Position numbers and translations under genes: made by a program. Shown in pieces: positions 38,901 through 50,035 of a stretch of 64,000 nucleotides of DNA (its first letter is position 1; every line of letters starts with the position of its first letter). Location of the stretch: NCBI RefSeq assembly GCF_029227915.1, contig NC_079877.1, positions 24,763,851 through 24,827,850 on the forward strand, given 5' to 3'. Source of the DNA: Hydractinia symbiolongicarpus. Its lineage: Eukaryota > Cnidaria > Hydrozoa > Anthoathecata > Hydractiniidae. The notes beneath the pieces were generated by a model that had not been told where the DNA came from, ran no database searches, and worked only from the letters and a program-made list of their open reading frames with translations.

Positions 38901-39767
38901 GAACTGCGATTGGTGGTTGACAGTTTGTCCAGGCCAATCTTTTTCCATCAATATCATAGAAGAATGTATCTCTGGGCGCGTATAGAAATTCCCTTTCCAG
39001 CACTAAAACAATTTGAAATAAACCTTATTAAGTTAGTGAATTTAATAATTGTTATCATTGAAAGTTGTTTATTTAAGTAAACATGAGATGTGGCAAGAGT
39101 CAACAACACAGGCTGACTTACAAAGCAGCACACAAAAAAACTAAGGCATCGATCCGCGTCGTGCAATAACCGTCTAACGCAAAAACGGATGGCAACATGC
39201 ACAACATATTATTTAAAAGGAAAGACTTACCTGTCACTTTTACAACCAAGTCATATTCATTTGTAGTGGTGTTGACAGAATTAGTGGCTGAGCATCTATA
39301 ATTTCCTTCCGAACTTTGAGCACCTGATTGAGCGTTGAGTATGATCAAATCATTGAATTTATTTGTTGCAAAGCGAGGATCGTTAGCTATATTTATTTCC
39401 ACCTGATCTTTTGTCCATTTTACTGTAGCAGTGGATGTCAAAGGTGATAGAGTACAATTTAGATAACCTGTACTTCCTTTCTTCAAAAACAGACTAGCTG
39501 GTCCGTACTTTGTAATGATCGGTGCAATTTCTAAACATACATTAATGTGGTATATACAGTAACGGCGGTTACACTTTAAAAGTAAAGTTAAAGTAAAGTA
39601 AGTCAATCTTTTCATGCCATGGCAATTGAATCACAAAAAGATCTTTTAAAAAAATAGATTTTATTAACATGGAGGTTATTAATTATCAATTATTTCTTCA
39701 TGCACTCACCCATAGTATTTGTCAAGTCCACGAAAACCAATAGCAACCATGCTGATAGCACCAACAT
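29597..39767 (-). CDS. Gene C: Ig/FN3 transmembrane receptor with Q-rich tail
   Basis: Seventeen exons in transcript order: 39767-39710 (signal), 39530-39231 Ig1, 39002-38685 Ig2, 38590-38006 FN3-Ig3, 37908-37603 Ig4, 37436-37095 FN3, 36682-36398 Ig5, 35635-35312 Ig6, 34696-34430 FN3, 34016-33714 Ig7, 33374-33063 Ig8, five FN3 exons 32717-32439, 32260-31973, 31659-31384, 31205-30903, 30504-30208, and 29952-29597 (membrane and tail). The sum is 5199 nt, 1732 residues, all phase-1 junctions. It is a type I adhesion-type receptor, comparable in plan to contactin, Dscam or sidekick families but with its own repeating Ig-Ig-FN3 order; no orthology is claimed. It lies upstream of, and in line with, gene B, which shares its first six exons. 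Confidence 0.85.
30208..32717 (-). CDS. Gene C five membrane-proximal FN3 exons
   Basis: Exons 32717-32439 (LTWNEPE), 32260-31973 (ITWNLPS, cysteines KVCKETAC), 31659-31384 (LDWDQSQ), 31205-30903 (IKWKLPH, cysteines YCYDNTNC) and 30504-30208 (LSWSYPD, cysteines YCEQGEPTKC). Three of the five have the same additional cysteine pair that marks the FN3a modules of genes A and B, linking the three genes by descent. No LDLa module lies between them. Confidence 0.85.
33063..36682 (-). CDS. Gene C central Ig5-Ig6-FN3-Ig7-Ig8 exons
   Basis: Ig5 (36682-36398) is a canonical I-set domain: SIPCEV, IAWYKDS, DGEYYCKASN. Ig6 (35635-35312) is the divergent type (YDIDGKRNVRILCRPP, then IGCAAYNE). FN3 34696-34430 is short, 89 residues. 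Ig7 (34016-33714) is canonical (LKCDFSG, ITWLKDG, YRCLGSN). Ig8 (33374-33063) is divergent (YNKDGYRSVKFTCSPP, IACAYAHP). The alternation of a canonical and a YDIDG-type Ig followed by FN3 repeats the order found at the N terminus. None of these exons exists in gene B. Confidence 0.85.
37095..39767 (-). CDS. Gene C exons paralogous to gene B (signal to first FN3 pair)
   Basis: Signal peptide MLVLSAWLLLVFVDLTNTMG (ATG 39767), Ig1, Ig2, FN3-Ig3, Ig4 and FN3. All six exons have the same length as in gene B (58, 300, 318, 585, 306, 342 nt). Ig4 (37908-37603) lacks both core cysteines, exactly as in gene B, so that loss predates the duplication. The signal exon again has an acceptor 10 nt before the ATG. 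Confidence 0.85.
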
Positions 39768-40669
39768 TTTATTTCGTCTAAAATAATAATCGATAACTTT
39801 TAGAAAAAGGTCCGTGATAGGCTATAACAACATATAAACCTTCTAAAAACTAAATTAAAGAATAATGAAATAAAAGTTAGCGGAGCAAAATTGTTTCGGG
39901 AGGTGGAGATTTTTGGCTGCTTGAGGTCATGCCAAAATATTTTGGTTCCGTAAGGTGAAAATGTTCCGTAATGGGCTATTTCAGTCAAAAAAACGATGCA
40001 AGCTGGCAGTAGAGAAAAGGTTTCCTTTCTGTGCCTGAAAGTGTATCATTCTTTTTTTTATTTTATTTAGGACAATATAGTGAACCATTTTGATTATTAT
40101 TTAAACCTTTTTCTAATTCATTGCCACATTTAAAATATCTCGGTTGTAACCTATTTTTAGATAGTAAAGTACCATCTTCTTCTCCATAGAAATGGGTTAA
40201 TTTACAATTGGCAATGATTTTTCATCACTTCAAAAAAAAATCGTCACTTTTATCCGATAAGGAAATAAATAAAACTTTTACTTCGCGTTTTAATTTTGCA
40301 GTTAGCGAGAAAATATTCTTCTGAACTTTGTATCGAACGTGGATTAATTAAGTTACAACGAGGAACCATGCGCGACAAATCTTTTTTATTTTCGCAATGG
40401 CGAAGATTGTTTCTATCGGAAGTTGACCAGTTATCAAAGAAACCACAGTTTAATTACCCACACCTTTGCACAAATGGAATGATTAACAACATGGCATTAA
40501 CAAGGTGATAAGAACCAGGTCTTATATAATTTGGCATGGTTGAAGCAATTACATAATCAAGGGTAGCGATTTAATGTTTTTTCCTTTCGCGCAAAAAGTT
40601 AGATTTAGAATTTGATAAAGAGATTTAAGATAAGTAAAAAAAAGCATACGAACAAACAAGGAAACAAAC

Positions 40670-40745
40670 AAGGAAACGAACAAAAGAAATAAGAAAAAAC
40701 AAACAAACAAACAAACAAACAAACAAACACACAAACAAACAAATG
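40670..40745. repeat. AAAC-type microsatellite
   Basis: A run of CAAA/AAAC tetranucleotides, perfect in its centre (about 40699-40740) and degenerate on its left. Confidence 0.9.
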
Positions 40746-41726
40746 AAACTGCCAATTTGCACATTATTTTTTTAGTTTTCATAGCAAACATCAGTGATCT
40801 TTTGTGTTTGACTTACGAGCTATACAACGTACAATTCTGCTTCTTCTTAAGCATATGGTCAATTTACTTTTCAATTTAAGAAAATAAAAAATAAATGAAA
40901 GAAATATGGCAAACTAGACATCAATGCGTACTAAAAGTTTACAAATTAATATTTTCTACCTTGTTGTTACTGTTGCAAATAACTCCAATTTCATTCACTA
41001 TCTTTCTGTATATTTCTCTTTACTATACCATGTAATATATTCACTAAATTAGATTAAAAAATAATATCGTTATTTGACAGCAACGTCTTCGTTTTTTTTT
41101 TTTTTTTTAATATTTATCTTCCAGAGGTAAACAGCTCTCTCAACGACTTATGTCATTACTTAAAACATAGAATGAAACATGTTACATAACTCTATTATAC
41201 AGAACAATTGCTTTTTATTACATTAGTCATGTACAACCTCACAAATTATATTTTTAATTGACGCACTTACACAATAGTTATGACGATGCTTAATTACTTT
41301 TTTTAAGCCAATCAGGTTCGCCTTTTTGCGGGCGATAGTGACATTGTTACATTGTTGCTATGATTTTCTGCATGATAACAGTGATAACAGTCAGCATATT
41401 ATGATGAAAAGTTAGCGTGTCCTTAAAAACGTATTGATATCAAGTGTCACCCTTTAATGGACGGGATAATTTCTCTGACGAGCATGAAGATCTGGTAGGG
41501 TGGTTCATGGGAGGTGGTAAAAAAAGTCCAAATCGAATCTATTATTACGTTATGTTGATTACCAACATTAATTTTATAGTTAATGTTGTATGTTTGTTAG
41601 CCGATAATACGCCTTTGTTATTACAATTATTTTCTTTCGTTTGATATATTTTAAGCATATTCTTAGCACATTTAGATTAAAAATCCTAAAATTTTAGACC
41701 TTTTAATCAAAATACAAACCGGTGTA

Positions 41727-41749
41727 AAAAGCACCTCTAAGGTGCTTTT
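41727..41749. other. Short perfect hairpin
   Basis: AAAAGCACCT, a three-base loop CTA, then AGGTGCTTTT: a perfect 10-bp stem with a T run on the right side. It lies far from any gene; function unknown. Confidence 0.6.
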
Positions 41750-43109
41750 GTTTCAGAAGCATAATTAAACTTACAAGAATGACAACTTATTTTGTGGTAA
41801 AACAACTTCAAATAAAATCTGAAGCAATGCATTTTCATCAATAAAAGGATGTAAGCCAAATTTCAAGATGAGTTTATTCTTAGGATATTCTTAACTTTTA
41901 TCTGAGAATGCAAAGTGGTAAAAAAATCACGCCCAAGGTATTCTTGTCTAAGAAGTCTAATTCAACCGACAAACAACCAGATTTTGTGAGGGTAAAAAAA
42001 AATTAAAAAGAACCTGAAAAAAGACATTTGACATCAATTATACGATACATACCATATACTATAACATACGATACAAAGAATAAAAAACAACAGCTCAAGA
42101 TGAATTAAATATTAAGATATTTTTTTGTCTAATCTTTTATCTTGAATATTCTTGTGAGTATATTCTTATATAAAGTAAGCGTAAAATAGAAAGCACTTAG
42201 TTGTTTACAACAACATATGTAAGAAAATAATTTTCACAAAATTTTCTTATTATTAGCAAACCAAATCAACTCATTAGTCCATATATTAATTTAAGAGAAA
42301 ACACCTTAAATAATTCCGATTGGCTGATGAAAAGTGTTAAGTCATGTATACACACAAAGGGAAAGCTATATCTTGTACAAGAAACGATGTAAAAGAATTT
42401 CTTAATATTCTGGATAGTATGCTACATCAGAAAAGCAAAATTGTATTCTAAGAATTTGTTTCTCCATTAATATTACAACATATTCCCCTTTTTCCCAATT
42501 ACCTTATTTTTTTCGAAGTATTCTCGAAAGAAAATTCCTTAACTTAAGACGCCAAAACACTTAAAAAAAAACAAACAACGAAGGCTTAAATAATGTCACG
42601 GAGGAAAATTTAAGAGTTAATAATGAGTTTGGGTTTTAATTTTTTTAATTAAACTGTTGACGTGAAATTAAATCCATTATAATAATGATCATCTTCATGT
42701 CACTAATTTTATCCAACAGGATATCCAGAAGCAATAGAAGTCGGTAGCAACTACGTTTAATCGCCTTGTTTTTGTCGGTTTTTTTGAAAGAGAAATGAAT
42801 AAATAAAATAATAATAAATGAATAAATAAGCAAGTAATTTTTTAAAGAGCTTTGCGTTAAAAAGTTATATGACGTGTCAAAATTCAGACCACCACTGGCC
42901 TTAATTGACATCTACGTTACTGGCAAATTTCCTGAGTCTTATTACTGACTTATACCTCCCAATGTTCTTTAACATTTTAATAATATATTCAAATTCTCTT
43001 CCTGTGTATGTTTTGAAAATGAATTATTATTTTTAAATATTCATTCCATATAGGAAATCTATATGAGCTCTATGTATAAATTAGTGAGTAGGTAACGACA
43101 CGTTTTAAT

Positions 43110-43323
43110 GGATTCCATCCTAATGGCTGGCTCTTTCTCCCCTCCAACGGTAACTCTGTTACATTACCACCGGAGATATGTCTAGCAATGCTCTAATTTG
43201 CTTGGCTACCACACAGGCCGGTTAGCAGTCAGTGTATAGCACCAAATGGGCTGCCAACACTACATTTAAAGTGCGCGGACTCGAACCTGAAACCGAATGC
43301 GCTGCAACTATACCATCTCCGCC
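43110..43323 (-). mobile_element. tRNA-derived SINE
   Basis: On the minus strand the element begins GGCGGAGATGGTATAGTTGC, which matches a tRNA 5' half with an internal A box. It is followed by the perfect B box GGTTCGAGTCC (plus-strand 43277-43287) about 30 nt later. The roughly 160-nt body is not tRNA-like and resembles the element at 60144-60262. A transcribable RNA polymerase III promoter followed by an unrelated body is the definition of a SINE. The head cannot form a full tRNA cloverleaf as it stands. Confidence 0.75.
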
Positions 43324-46300
43324 TAAATTATATCATAGAATTAGGTACCTCCATGATGATTAGATACACATCGTCATTGCCTAGAAGATTCCCTGAAATG
43401 GCCTGGTTTGACTCCTAACTGATGTAACGGCACTTGCTAAACTTTTCTGTGCTGTCCATGAATCCCACAGTTTCTATGATCACGAAGCGGACTTTTCAAT
43501 CACTTGACTACACACCACCTAACTTTAAAAAACTCCAGTGCCAACAACATAAAATATTTACTATAGCCTGCAATAATATTGATAGCTTAGCATTCATTTT
43601 TAGCACATTTCTTGAATATAAACCACTGCCAGAACTTCAATTATTAGACAGTAATCATTAGTAATAATCCAAAGGGAAGAAATATAACAATTATGCTAGA
43701 TTTAGCGGAAGTCATCGAGTATTTTAATAACTTCCAGGTTATCCTAATCAACCTATGATTTCATGAGACTGCAGAAAAAAATCCATTAATTATATGCCTC
43801 TTGAACTCAAATACAATTTATGTCTTCCGACGATAATCATTTACCTACGCCAAAAAAAACTGTATCGAATGCCCTTAGGAGTTTATTAAGATCGGATTTT
43901 CCCTAAAATAATCATTACAAGTCGTTATTAGAACAACGAACGAGCTATTAAGACTGTAACGCTGTGATGCATCTATTGTTTGACTGGAGGCATATCTCAA
44001 GTAACATATGAACTTATTTGGCTTAAAGATAAAAAAAACCTAGGCCACCGTATTCTTTGGCTGCTGGTAGCTATTTTCTCCCCAAATCACTGAACTTTGT
44101 AACGTTATTTTTTCGCATCAACAATTTATTAAAATTTATTAAAATAACCATACTGAATTTTTATTCACTTCTCGATATGTTTGCCATAAAACCTATTAAA
44201 GACGACATTAGGAAATAACGTTAATATTGTTAAAAGTGATTCCAAAAAGTGCAGGTCAACACAAAGGAGCGCAAAATGTTGTAAAATGTATAAGTTGTAT
44301 TTTGTTGTTTAGAATTTATAATTGCCTTTTTCAACATTTTTGACCTTTTATTCTGGCGAAAGGTTATGATGATGACTTACAGTAGAATACTCATAATAAG
44401 TGCATCAAATGCGATATAAAGATTACCTTCAGGTTACCATGTGGGTTAACCCTAATTGTAAGTTGGGGGATGGGGGAGGGGTATCTTACAACCTTTTTAT
44501 TAAACGTCACTGGTAAATACAAGTGTTCACAGAACAATAATGACGTCATAACAAACTTTTCTCGCGTCAAAAAAATTTTATCCACAGCAATTAATTTTTG
44601 AAATTAAAACGTAAAAGATGATTTTTGACTACTAATGTATAATGTTTTATTTAATTCATCATTGGCTGAAGTAAATACAAAAATTGTGCCTAACTGGATA
44701 GGTTAGCATTTCTAATTATTATTACAAAGTGATACAGCTTAGTGTGATGTTCTTCTCATTTTATTGGCTAGTAAAAAAATACGGTAAAACGTCACGATAC
44801 AACTAATGAATACGCATAAAAATACAATACATCAAATCCTTCCATTCGTAACACTGTACATTTAAAGTAAATGACCATACTCTGGACCAGCACCTATAGG
44901 GAGAATTGATATAGCACATATACCTTATAACCATCTCCCTCCAACCCTCCCCTCATCGTTACCATACACCAAACGTCGTATGTGTCGACTTTATTGACGT
45001 ATTTCAACAGACGATAAATCTGTGAAACTTTGAATTCAAAAAATAAAGCGATGAATAAAGCGATTAGGGTTGCATAAAAATATCTGTTATAAGGTTTGCA
45101 GACATTACCTTAGTGTTTCTACAAATGCACATGTGTTTACCATGAAAAATGTAAATATCAAGAATAAAACGTTAACCGACTTATTAATGGAAATGATCAA
45201 AAATATATCGTTAGGTATCATCGTATCACATACTAGTAACTATTGCTACATTACCGGTGAAAACACGAGACTTTCTTCGGAAATAGTGCGAATACAGCTT
45301 TTCTTGTTAATATACTACCATCTAGAAGTATTGACACAAAGAAAGATCTATACATTAATAGCAGTGGAAACGTAGAATAATAACTAACTTAGAAAAAACG
45401 GGACTTGCTTGCATTTAGAGTTGCATCTGCTACTACAGGGCCACCTAGAGTAATCTATATCTTGTATATTTATGTGTACTTGATTAACAACTGTAGGTTT
45501 ATAGCAGCAATTAAGAGTGGTTTCTCCCATAGTAAAATCAGTTGATAAACTATGATGAACTCTTTAGTTAGCATAGAGCTATTGTTAGTCTCTTAACACT
45601 TCAGAGGTAGGGAAACTGGTGTATCAAAATGGAAAGTCGCTGCAAATTTCCTCTCTTAGGGAGGATGGCAAGACTTTTTCTTATCCAACAGACACACCAA
45701 AACCATAAGCGTAGTTCGACAGAACCAGTCATCGTAATATTTAGGCGTAACAAGTTTTTTTAGCAACAGGTTTGAGTAAATCCTTTTTTTTTAATTTAAC
45801 GATTTCTTGAGATAATGCCATCCTTAATTTAAATGTATCACTGGGAATGACATACATTCACAACCTATTCTTTCCCTATTCACACGAGCTTAAATCTCCT
45901 GAGTTACCTTATCTGTATATAGAATATCTACAGAATTCCAAATAATTATAGAAATTCTTTGCCAATCTACTCATGTCAATCTACCAATTGCGTTACGATT
46001 ATGCCAAATAAAGGTGTATTGTAGTCTGAATTTAATGAACTGCAGTAAAGTCTAGAATTACCCTATATTGAACAAATAGTTTGATTCTTTACTTGTTTTG
46101 CTTTTATTAAATAACTGAATTTTCAGTTCAGCTTATAGCCAATGCCTCTGTCTTTCTCTCTAACGTTATTACATTTTTACTGAAGTTCCTACAATATCTG
46201 TCTTTTTTAAAAACATCCACGTGGTGAAGTAAGAACACAGCCTCTAAAAGCACTACATGTATCTTAGGTTTTTACTTATTTGATTTAAAGTTTTTATTCA

Positions 46301-47230
46301 TCAAACCGTTTTGCAATTTCTTGGTTTCTACATTATGGTAAGATCCCGGTAATCTCCCCTGGTGAAGGAAACACTACATGGCTATTCTTGATCACTTATG
46401 ACTTCGGTGGATAGTCTGATATTGAAATCATGTGGGAAGTGTCCGTTTATTCTAACATATGGTTATGCAAATACTGGTCTTTACTGCATATCAGTATGTC
46501 TTCTATAATTTATTCCAGGGTGGTTAAAAGCCAGAATTTATAGAATGAAAGTTAACTCCTACTGGAGTGCGTTTGTTGACGTTTGTTCTTGACAAGTTAA
46601 ACTTTTTTTACAGTTTATATCCTTAATCTGATCATGTAGTGCGAAGTCCTCTTGCTCCTACATGTGTCTATATGCTATTTTGAAAATAAGTGGCTTAATA
46701 ATTGCCTCACGGACTTCAAACCTTTATATTATAGACGCTGAAGATATAATTGTTTTATTTTCCTCTTCTGAGCAAGTTGCATCTTTTGTGAGTAACTTGC
46801 TTCTTTTCAAAGACGTTAAGCTTTTGAGTCTTAAGATATATTGTGCATTGCTATGTAGGTATGATACATTTTTGCAGCCCTCAGCAGTTTTTGACAACTC
46901 ATTAAAAAACAGAACCTTCATTTTGTAATTTGTAAAACCCATTTGGTACAGATTTATTTTGGTACAGATACTCAACTCACAGATCAATAAAATCAAAAAA
47001 AAAAAACTTCTAACTACAAATCACTAAATTTGGAAGTACCATCTTACGAATAAAAAACTTTTCATAAGACTAAGAGTTTTTTATGTTCGACTAAGGACTT
47101 CAATGCTTTCTTTGGTAAGTCTTGAGAAATAAGTAAAAAACGCTAGAAGTTTCTTCGTAATGCAATTATTAGCTATAAACTCATGACACGAAGTTTCGCA
47201 CTTGTGCCAACTTATATAAGACAGTCAATA
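43324..47230. other. Gene-free intergenic region
   Basis: AT-rich sequence without supported genes. The frames at 45070-45375 (+, 101 codons from a TTG) and 46662-46928 have no recognisable domain, no splice context and ordinary AT-rich composition. Confidence 0.55.
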
Positions 47231-47624
47231 CATCGCAAAGACTGTTTAATATCAGGAGAAATCAGAGTCAGTAACGTCGCAAAGACTGTTTAATATCAGG
47301 AGAAATCAGAGTCAGTAACGTCGCAAAGACTGTTTAATATCAGGAGAAATCACAGTCAGAAACGTCGCAAAGACTGTTTAATATCAGGAGAAATCACAGT
47401 CAGAAACGTCGCAAAGACTGTTTAATATCAGGAGAAATCACAGTCAGAAACGTCGCAAAGACTGTTTAATATCAGGAGAAATCACAGTCAGAAACGTCGC
47501 AAAGACTGTTTAATATCAGGAGAAATCACAGTCATAAACGTCGCAAAGACTGTTTAATATCAGGAGAAATCACAGTCAGTAACGTCGCAAAGACTGTTTA
47601 ATATCAAGAGAAATCACAGTCAGA
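47231..47624. repeat. 44-bp minisatellite, nine copies
   Basis: The unit reads GTCGCAAAGACTGTTTAATA followed by TCAGGAGAAATCACAGTCAG and AAAC-type ends, repeated head to tail about nine times without spacers. Inside each unit GACTGT and ACAGTC form a 6-bp inverted repeat. The first two copies have AGAGTC instead. The array is followed by unique sequence at 47625. Confidence 0.95.
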
Positions 47625-47879
47625 ATTCCTAAAATGATTGTGCGGTGGATTTGGTTTTTGCGATATCATTCTGTCGCGGGATTACTATTCTTAATGAATG
47701 ACTTTTTTTTCCAAAGTTTATGATCCACCGTTTTAGTCCCTTTTCAAGTTTAAAATTATATGATAACGTCACCTTTGATTCTCCATAGATTTTACGCTTT
47801 TTAAACTATAATAAACTTTTGACTTCTTATTTTCTATAGATGTTACCCTTTTCTAAACTATAATTAACTTTTTTCTCAG

Positions 47880-48140
47880 CATGGTAAAGAAGGAGCGGAT
47901 TTTAAGACAAGCTAGTCAAAATTGGAACTCTTTAAATATTACTTACGACATCAATCGTATGAAGGTACGCTGTGTAATATTCCAACCATAGATTTTTTAC
48001 ACGATGACGTCACTTTTAATAAGTTATACGATTCATTTTACGCCATGAACTCGATTTGTTTGCTCATTGAAATCCACAACAGTATGACTTTGTTACATAA
48101 CTTGCCGAAACAAACGACCGTGGCGTGCTTTAATTACTAA
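47880..48140 (+). CDS. Unassigned possible exons
   Basis: A good acceptor (TTTTTTCTCAG) at 47870-47879 is followed by an ATG at 47881 and an exon-like stretch reading MVKKERILRQASQNWNSLNI to a possible donor ATGAAG|GTACGC near 47962. In another frame, 47922-48140 stays open for 72 codons, has higher GC than its surroundings and includes IDFLHDDVTFNKLYDSFYA before TAA. I recognise no family. It could be a small gene, a decayed exon or chance. Confidence 0.2.
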
Positions 48141-48696
48141 TGGCGAAACAGCAGTTAAACTTTTATATAAACTTAAAACCATTAAAATTCCCCATGCCAT
48201 ATTTATTTACTTATCTCTTGCACACAACTGTAAAAGTAAATAAATAAAAAAACATTAAAAACATCATCAGCGATACTACTGACCCATGCTCATAAATTCA
48301 CACTTCCAAAAGAACAATTCGCAGCAGAAGAATAACACGGAAACTAAATTCGCGGTAAAAAACTGTAAAAACAGAATTCGTGGAAGAATAAGCTCAAAAA
48401 TGCTATTTCTGATCCTGGCTAATAATTTGAAATGCCATCAAAGAGAAAAGATGTGATGCTTATAAATTAGCGGTTATGAAATGCAACTTCTTAGCCATTT
48501 AATAACATGATCATATTTTGTGTAGCAAAGATCTTGCTATGTAATACCTATGTTAAGATTTACATCCTCAATTCAACAGCTGTGTGTACGACAACTTCTA
48601 TACTTTGCCAAAACCATCTCGTCGAGATACAACCAACTAAGGTCATGGTCAATTTATTTGAACGACACTAATTTTCTTACCTATATACACTTGGTG
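48141..48696. other. Gene-free stretch between possible exons and MITE
   Basis: AT-rich unique-looking DNA; no gene, RNA or repeat is seen. Confidence 0.5.
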
Positions 48697-48700
48697 TTAA

Positions 48701-49287
48701 CCCTATTCCTGCTGGGCCTTTGAGGGGCTCCTCAATGCTGGGGGGTGGGGCTGATTCTACCCCCCCCCCCCCCCCTCCTGTGTAATTTCTACATTTGTTG
48801 TCCGTTGGACCTGAAACTTACCACAGGTGTTGTCCAGGTATTAATCAACAATTTGATGAAAAAAATTGATGACGTCAGCATTTTCGGTGATGAAGTCATC
48901 AAATTCGGTGACATTGAGAAAAAAAGCTCCAACTTTGAATTTTGTGAATTGTTGTATAATTGCGATGAATTTAGTAACAATAATAATAGAAACACAAAAT
49001 AATAATAACAATATAAACTAAAAAGTGACATGTAGCTTTTAAAAACATGTAAAAAAAATTTTTACTAAAAATATTTTTTTCAAAATTTTACCCAACATAA
49101 AAAAAGTGTTGTCAAGGCAACACTTCGGTTTTCCCAAATCTTTTTTTAGGAAAATAAAGCTAAATAAAAGTTAGGAAAAGTCACAAAATTTGAAGGTGTC
49201 ACTATGAACACATAAAAAGCTATGAAAAAAAGTTTTTTTTTTGGGGGGGGGGGGGGGCTGAATCAGCCCCCCCAGCACGAATAGGGT
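48701..49287. mobile_element. piggyBac-like MITE with poly-C and poly-G tracts
   Basis: The ends are CCCTATTCCTGCTGGG on the left and CCCAGCACGAATAGGG(T) on the right, inverted with one mismatch, flanked by TTAA on both sides (48697-48700 and 49288-49291). A TTAA target duplication with a CCC terminus is the piggyBac pattern. Subterminal tracts, a run of about 17 C near 48760 and a run of about 16 G near 49243, are also arranged as an inverted pair next to GGGGCTGATT and its complement. There is no transposase frame. One extra base at the right end leaves the exact border uncertain. Confidence 0.7.
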
Positions 49288-49445
49288 TTAATGGTGGATA
49301 TGATAAATTCAAGTGAATTATTCTTATCAGATACTTGCAGTGTTTACTCTTGAATTTATCCCGATTCATGACATGTATTTAATAAAAATAAGAATTTATA
49401 TGGCGTCAGCATCAAAATGAGAAAAATAAAAGAACAGTTTCCATA

Positions 49446-49483
49446 ACAATTTATACGGACTCGTTTGCGTCCGTATAAATTGT
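49446..49483. other. Perfect 15-bp-stem hairpin
   Basis: ACAATTTATACGGAC, loop TCGTTTGC, then GTCCGTATAAATTGT. The stem is perfect and unusually rich in non-repetitive bases for this AT-rich region. No flanking duplication was seen. It could be a tiny transposon remnant or a structured RNA element. Confidence 0.75.
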
Positions 49484-50035
49484 CGATTGTTATCTGACAA
49501 AAATCTAAATCTAAATAATACGAAGGTAATGGTTTGAAAATTTATACGTTTTGGCATATGAAAAAGTAAAAGTGTCATAAACGAAGACAACTTAGTTAAC
49601 TAGGTTAGAGTGCAAACAGGTGGGCACAAATAACACATTTCCGTTTTTAAAACTAATACGTTTCCGTTTGAATCCCAGTACTTTCTTTGAAATTCTCTTC
49701 AAAACCATAATATAGGATTGTTAACAACGTCAATCAAATATGACAAAAGCATGGAGAGACAACATCTGCCTACAATGCCACAGCTAAAATACATTGAACT
49801 ACATTCCTAGGTAAAAACTGGTTCAAATAAAAGTAGTTATGGACAGTGTTAATATTTACCACGCGATAATAAAGTTGGAAAAGACCTAGTAATACTGGAT
49901 TTATCTCAAAGTCTTGTTGGAGTTTATATTTTGCAAGTAATATTTTTATTTCACAGGTAGTAATTATTGTTCAAACATAATGTTATTCTCGCTTGTTGCT
50001 TTACTATTTATTTACATTTCCCCTTAAATGTTACA

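Larger units (their letters stand above)
39768..43109. other. Gene-free region upstream of gene C
   Basis: Promoter side of gene C and AT-rich intergenic DNA. It includes a simple (CAAA)n-like tract at 40670-40745, a poly-T run near 41092-41109 and a short hairpin at 41727-41749. A 70-residue frame at 40296-40508 has no recognisable family. Confidence 0.55.

Noticed and set aside
40296-40508. 70-codon frame as a gene
   Set aside because: Starts with a non-ATG codon and shows no recognisable family; might be a transposon scrap but cannot be supported.
43270-43325. A functional tRNA gene
   Set aside because: The B box is perfect, but the acceptor stem cannot close and the sequence continues into an unrelated body shared with 60.2 kb, so it is a SINE head.
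45070-45375. 101-codon frame as a gene
   Set aside because: Opens with TTG, AT-rich codon use, no domain and no splice or promoter context.
47231-47624. Regular 44-bp repeats as a CRISPR array
   Set aside because: The units abut without spacers and the genome is eukaryotic; this is a minisatellite.
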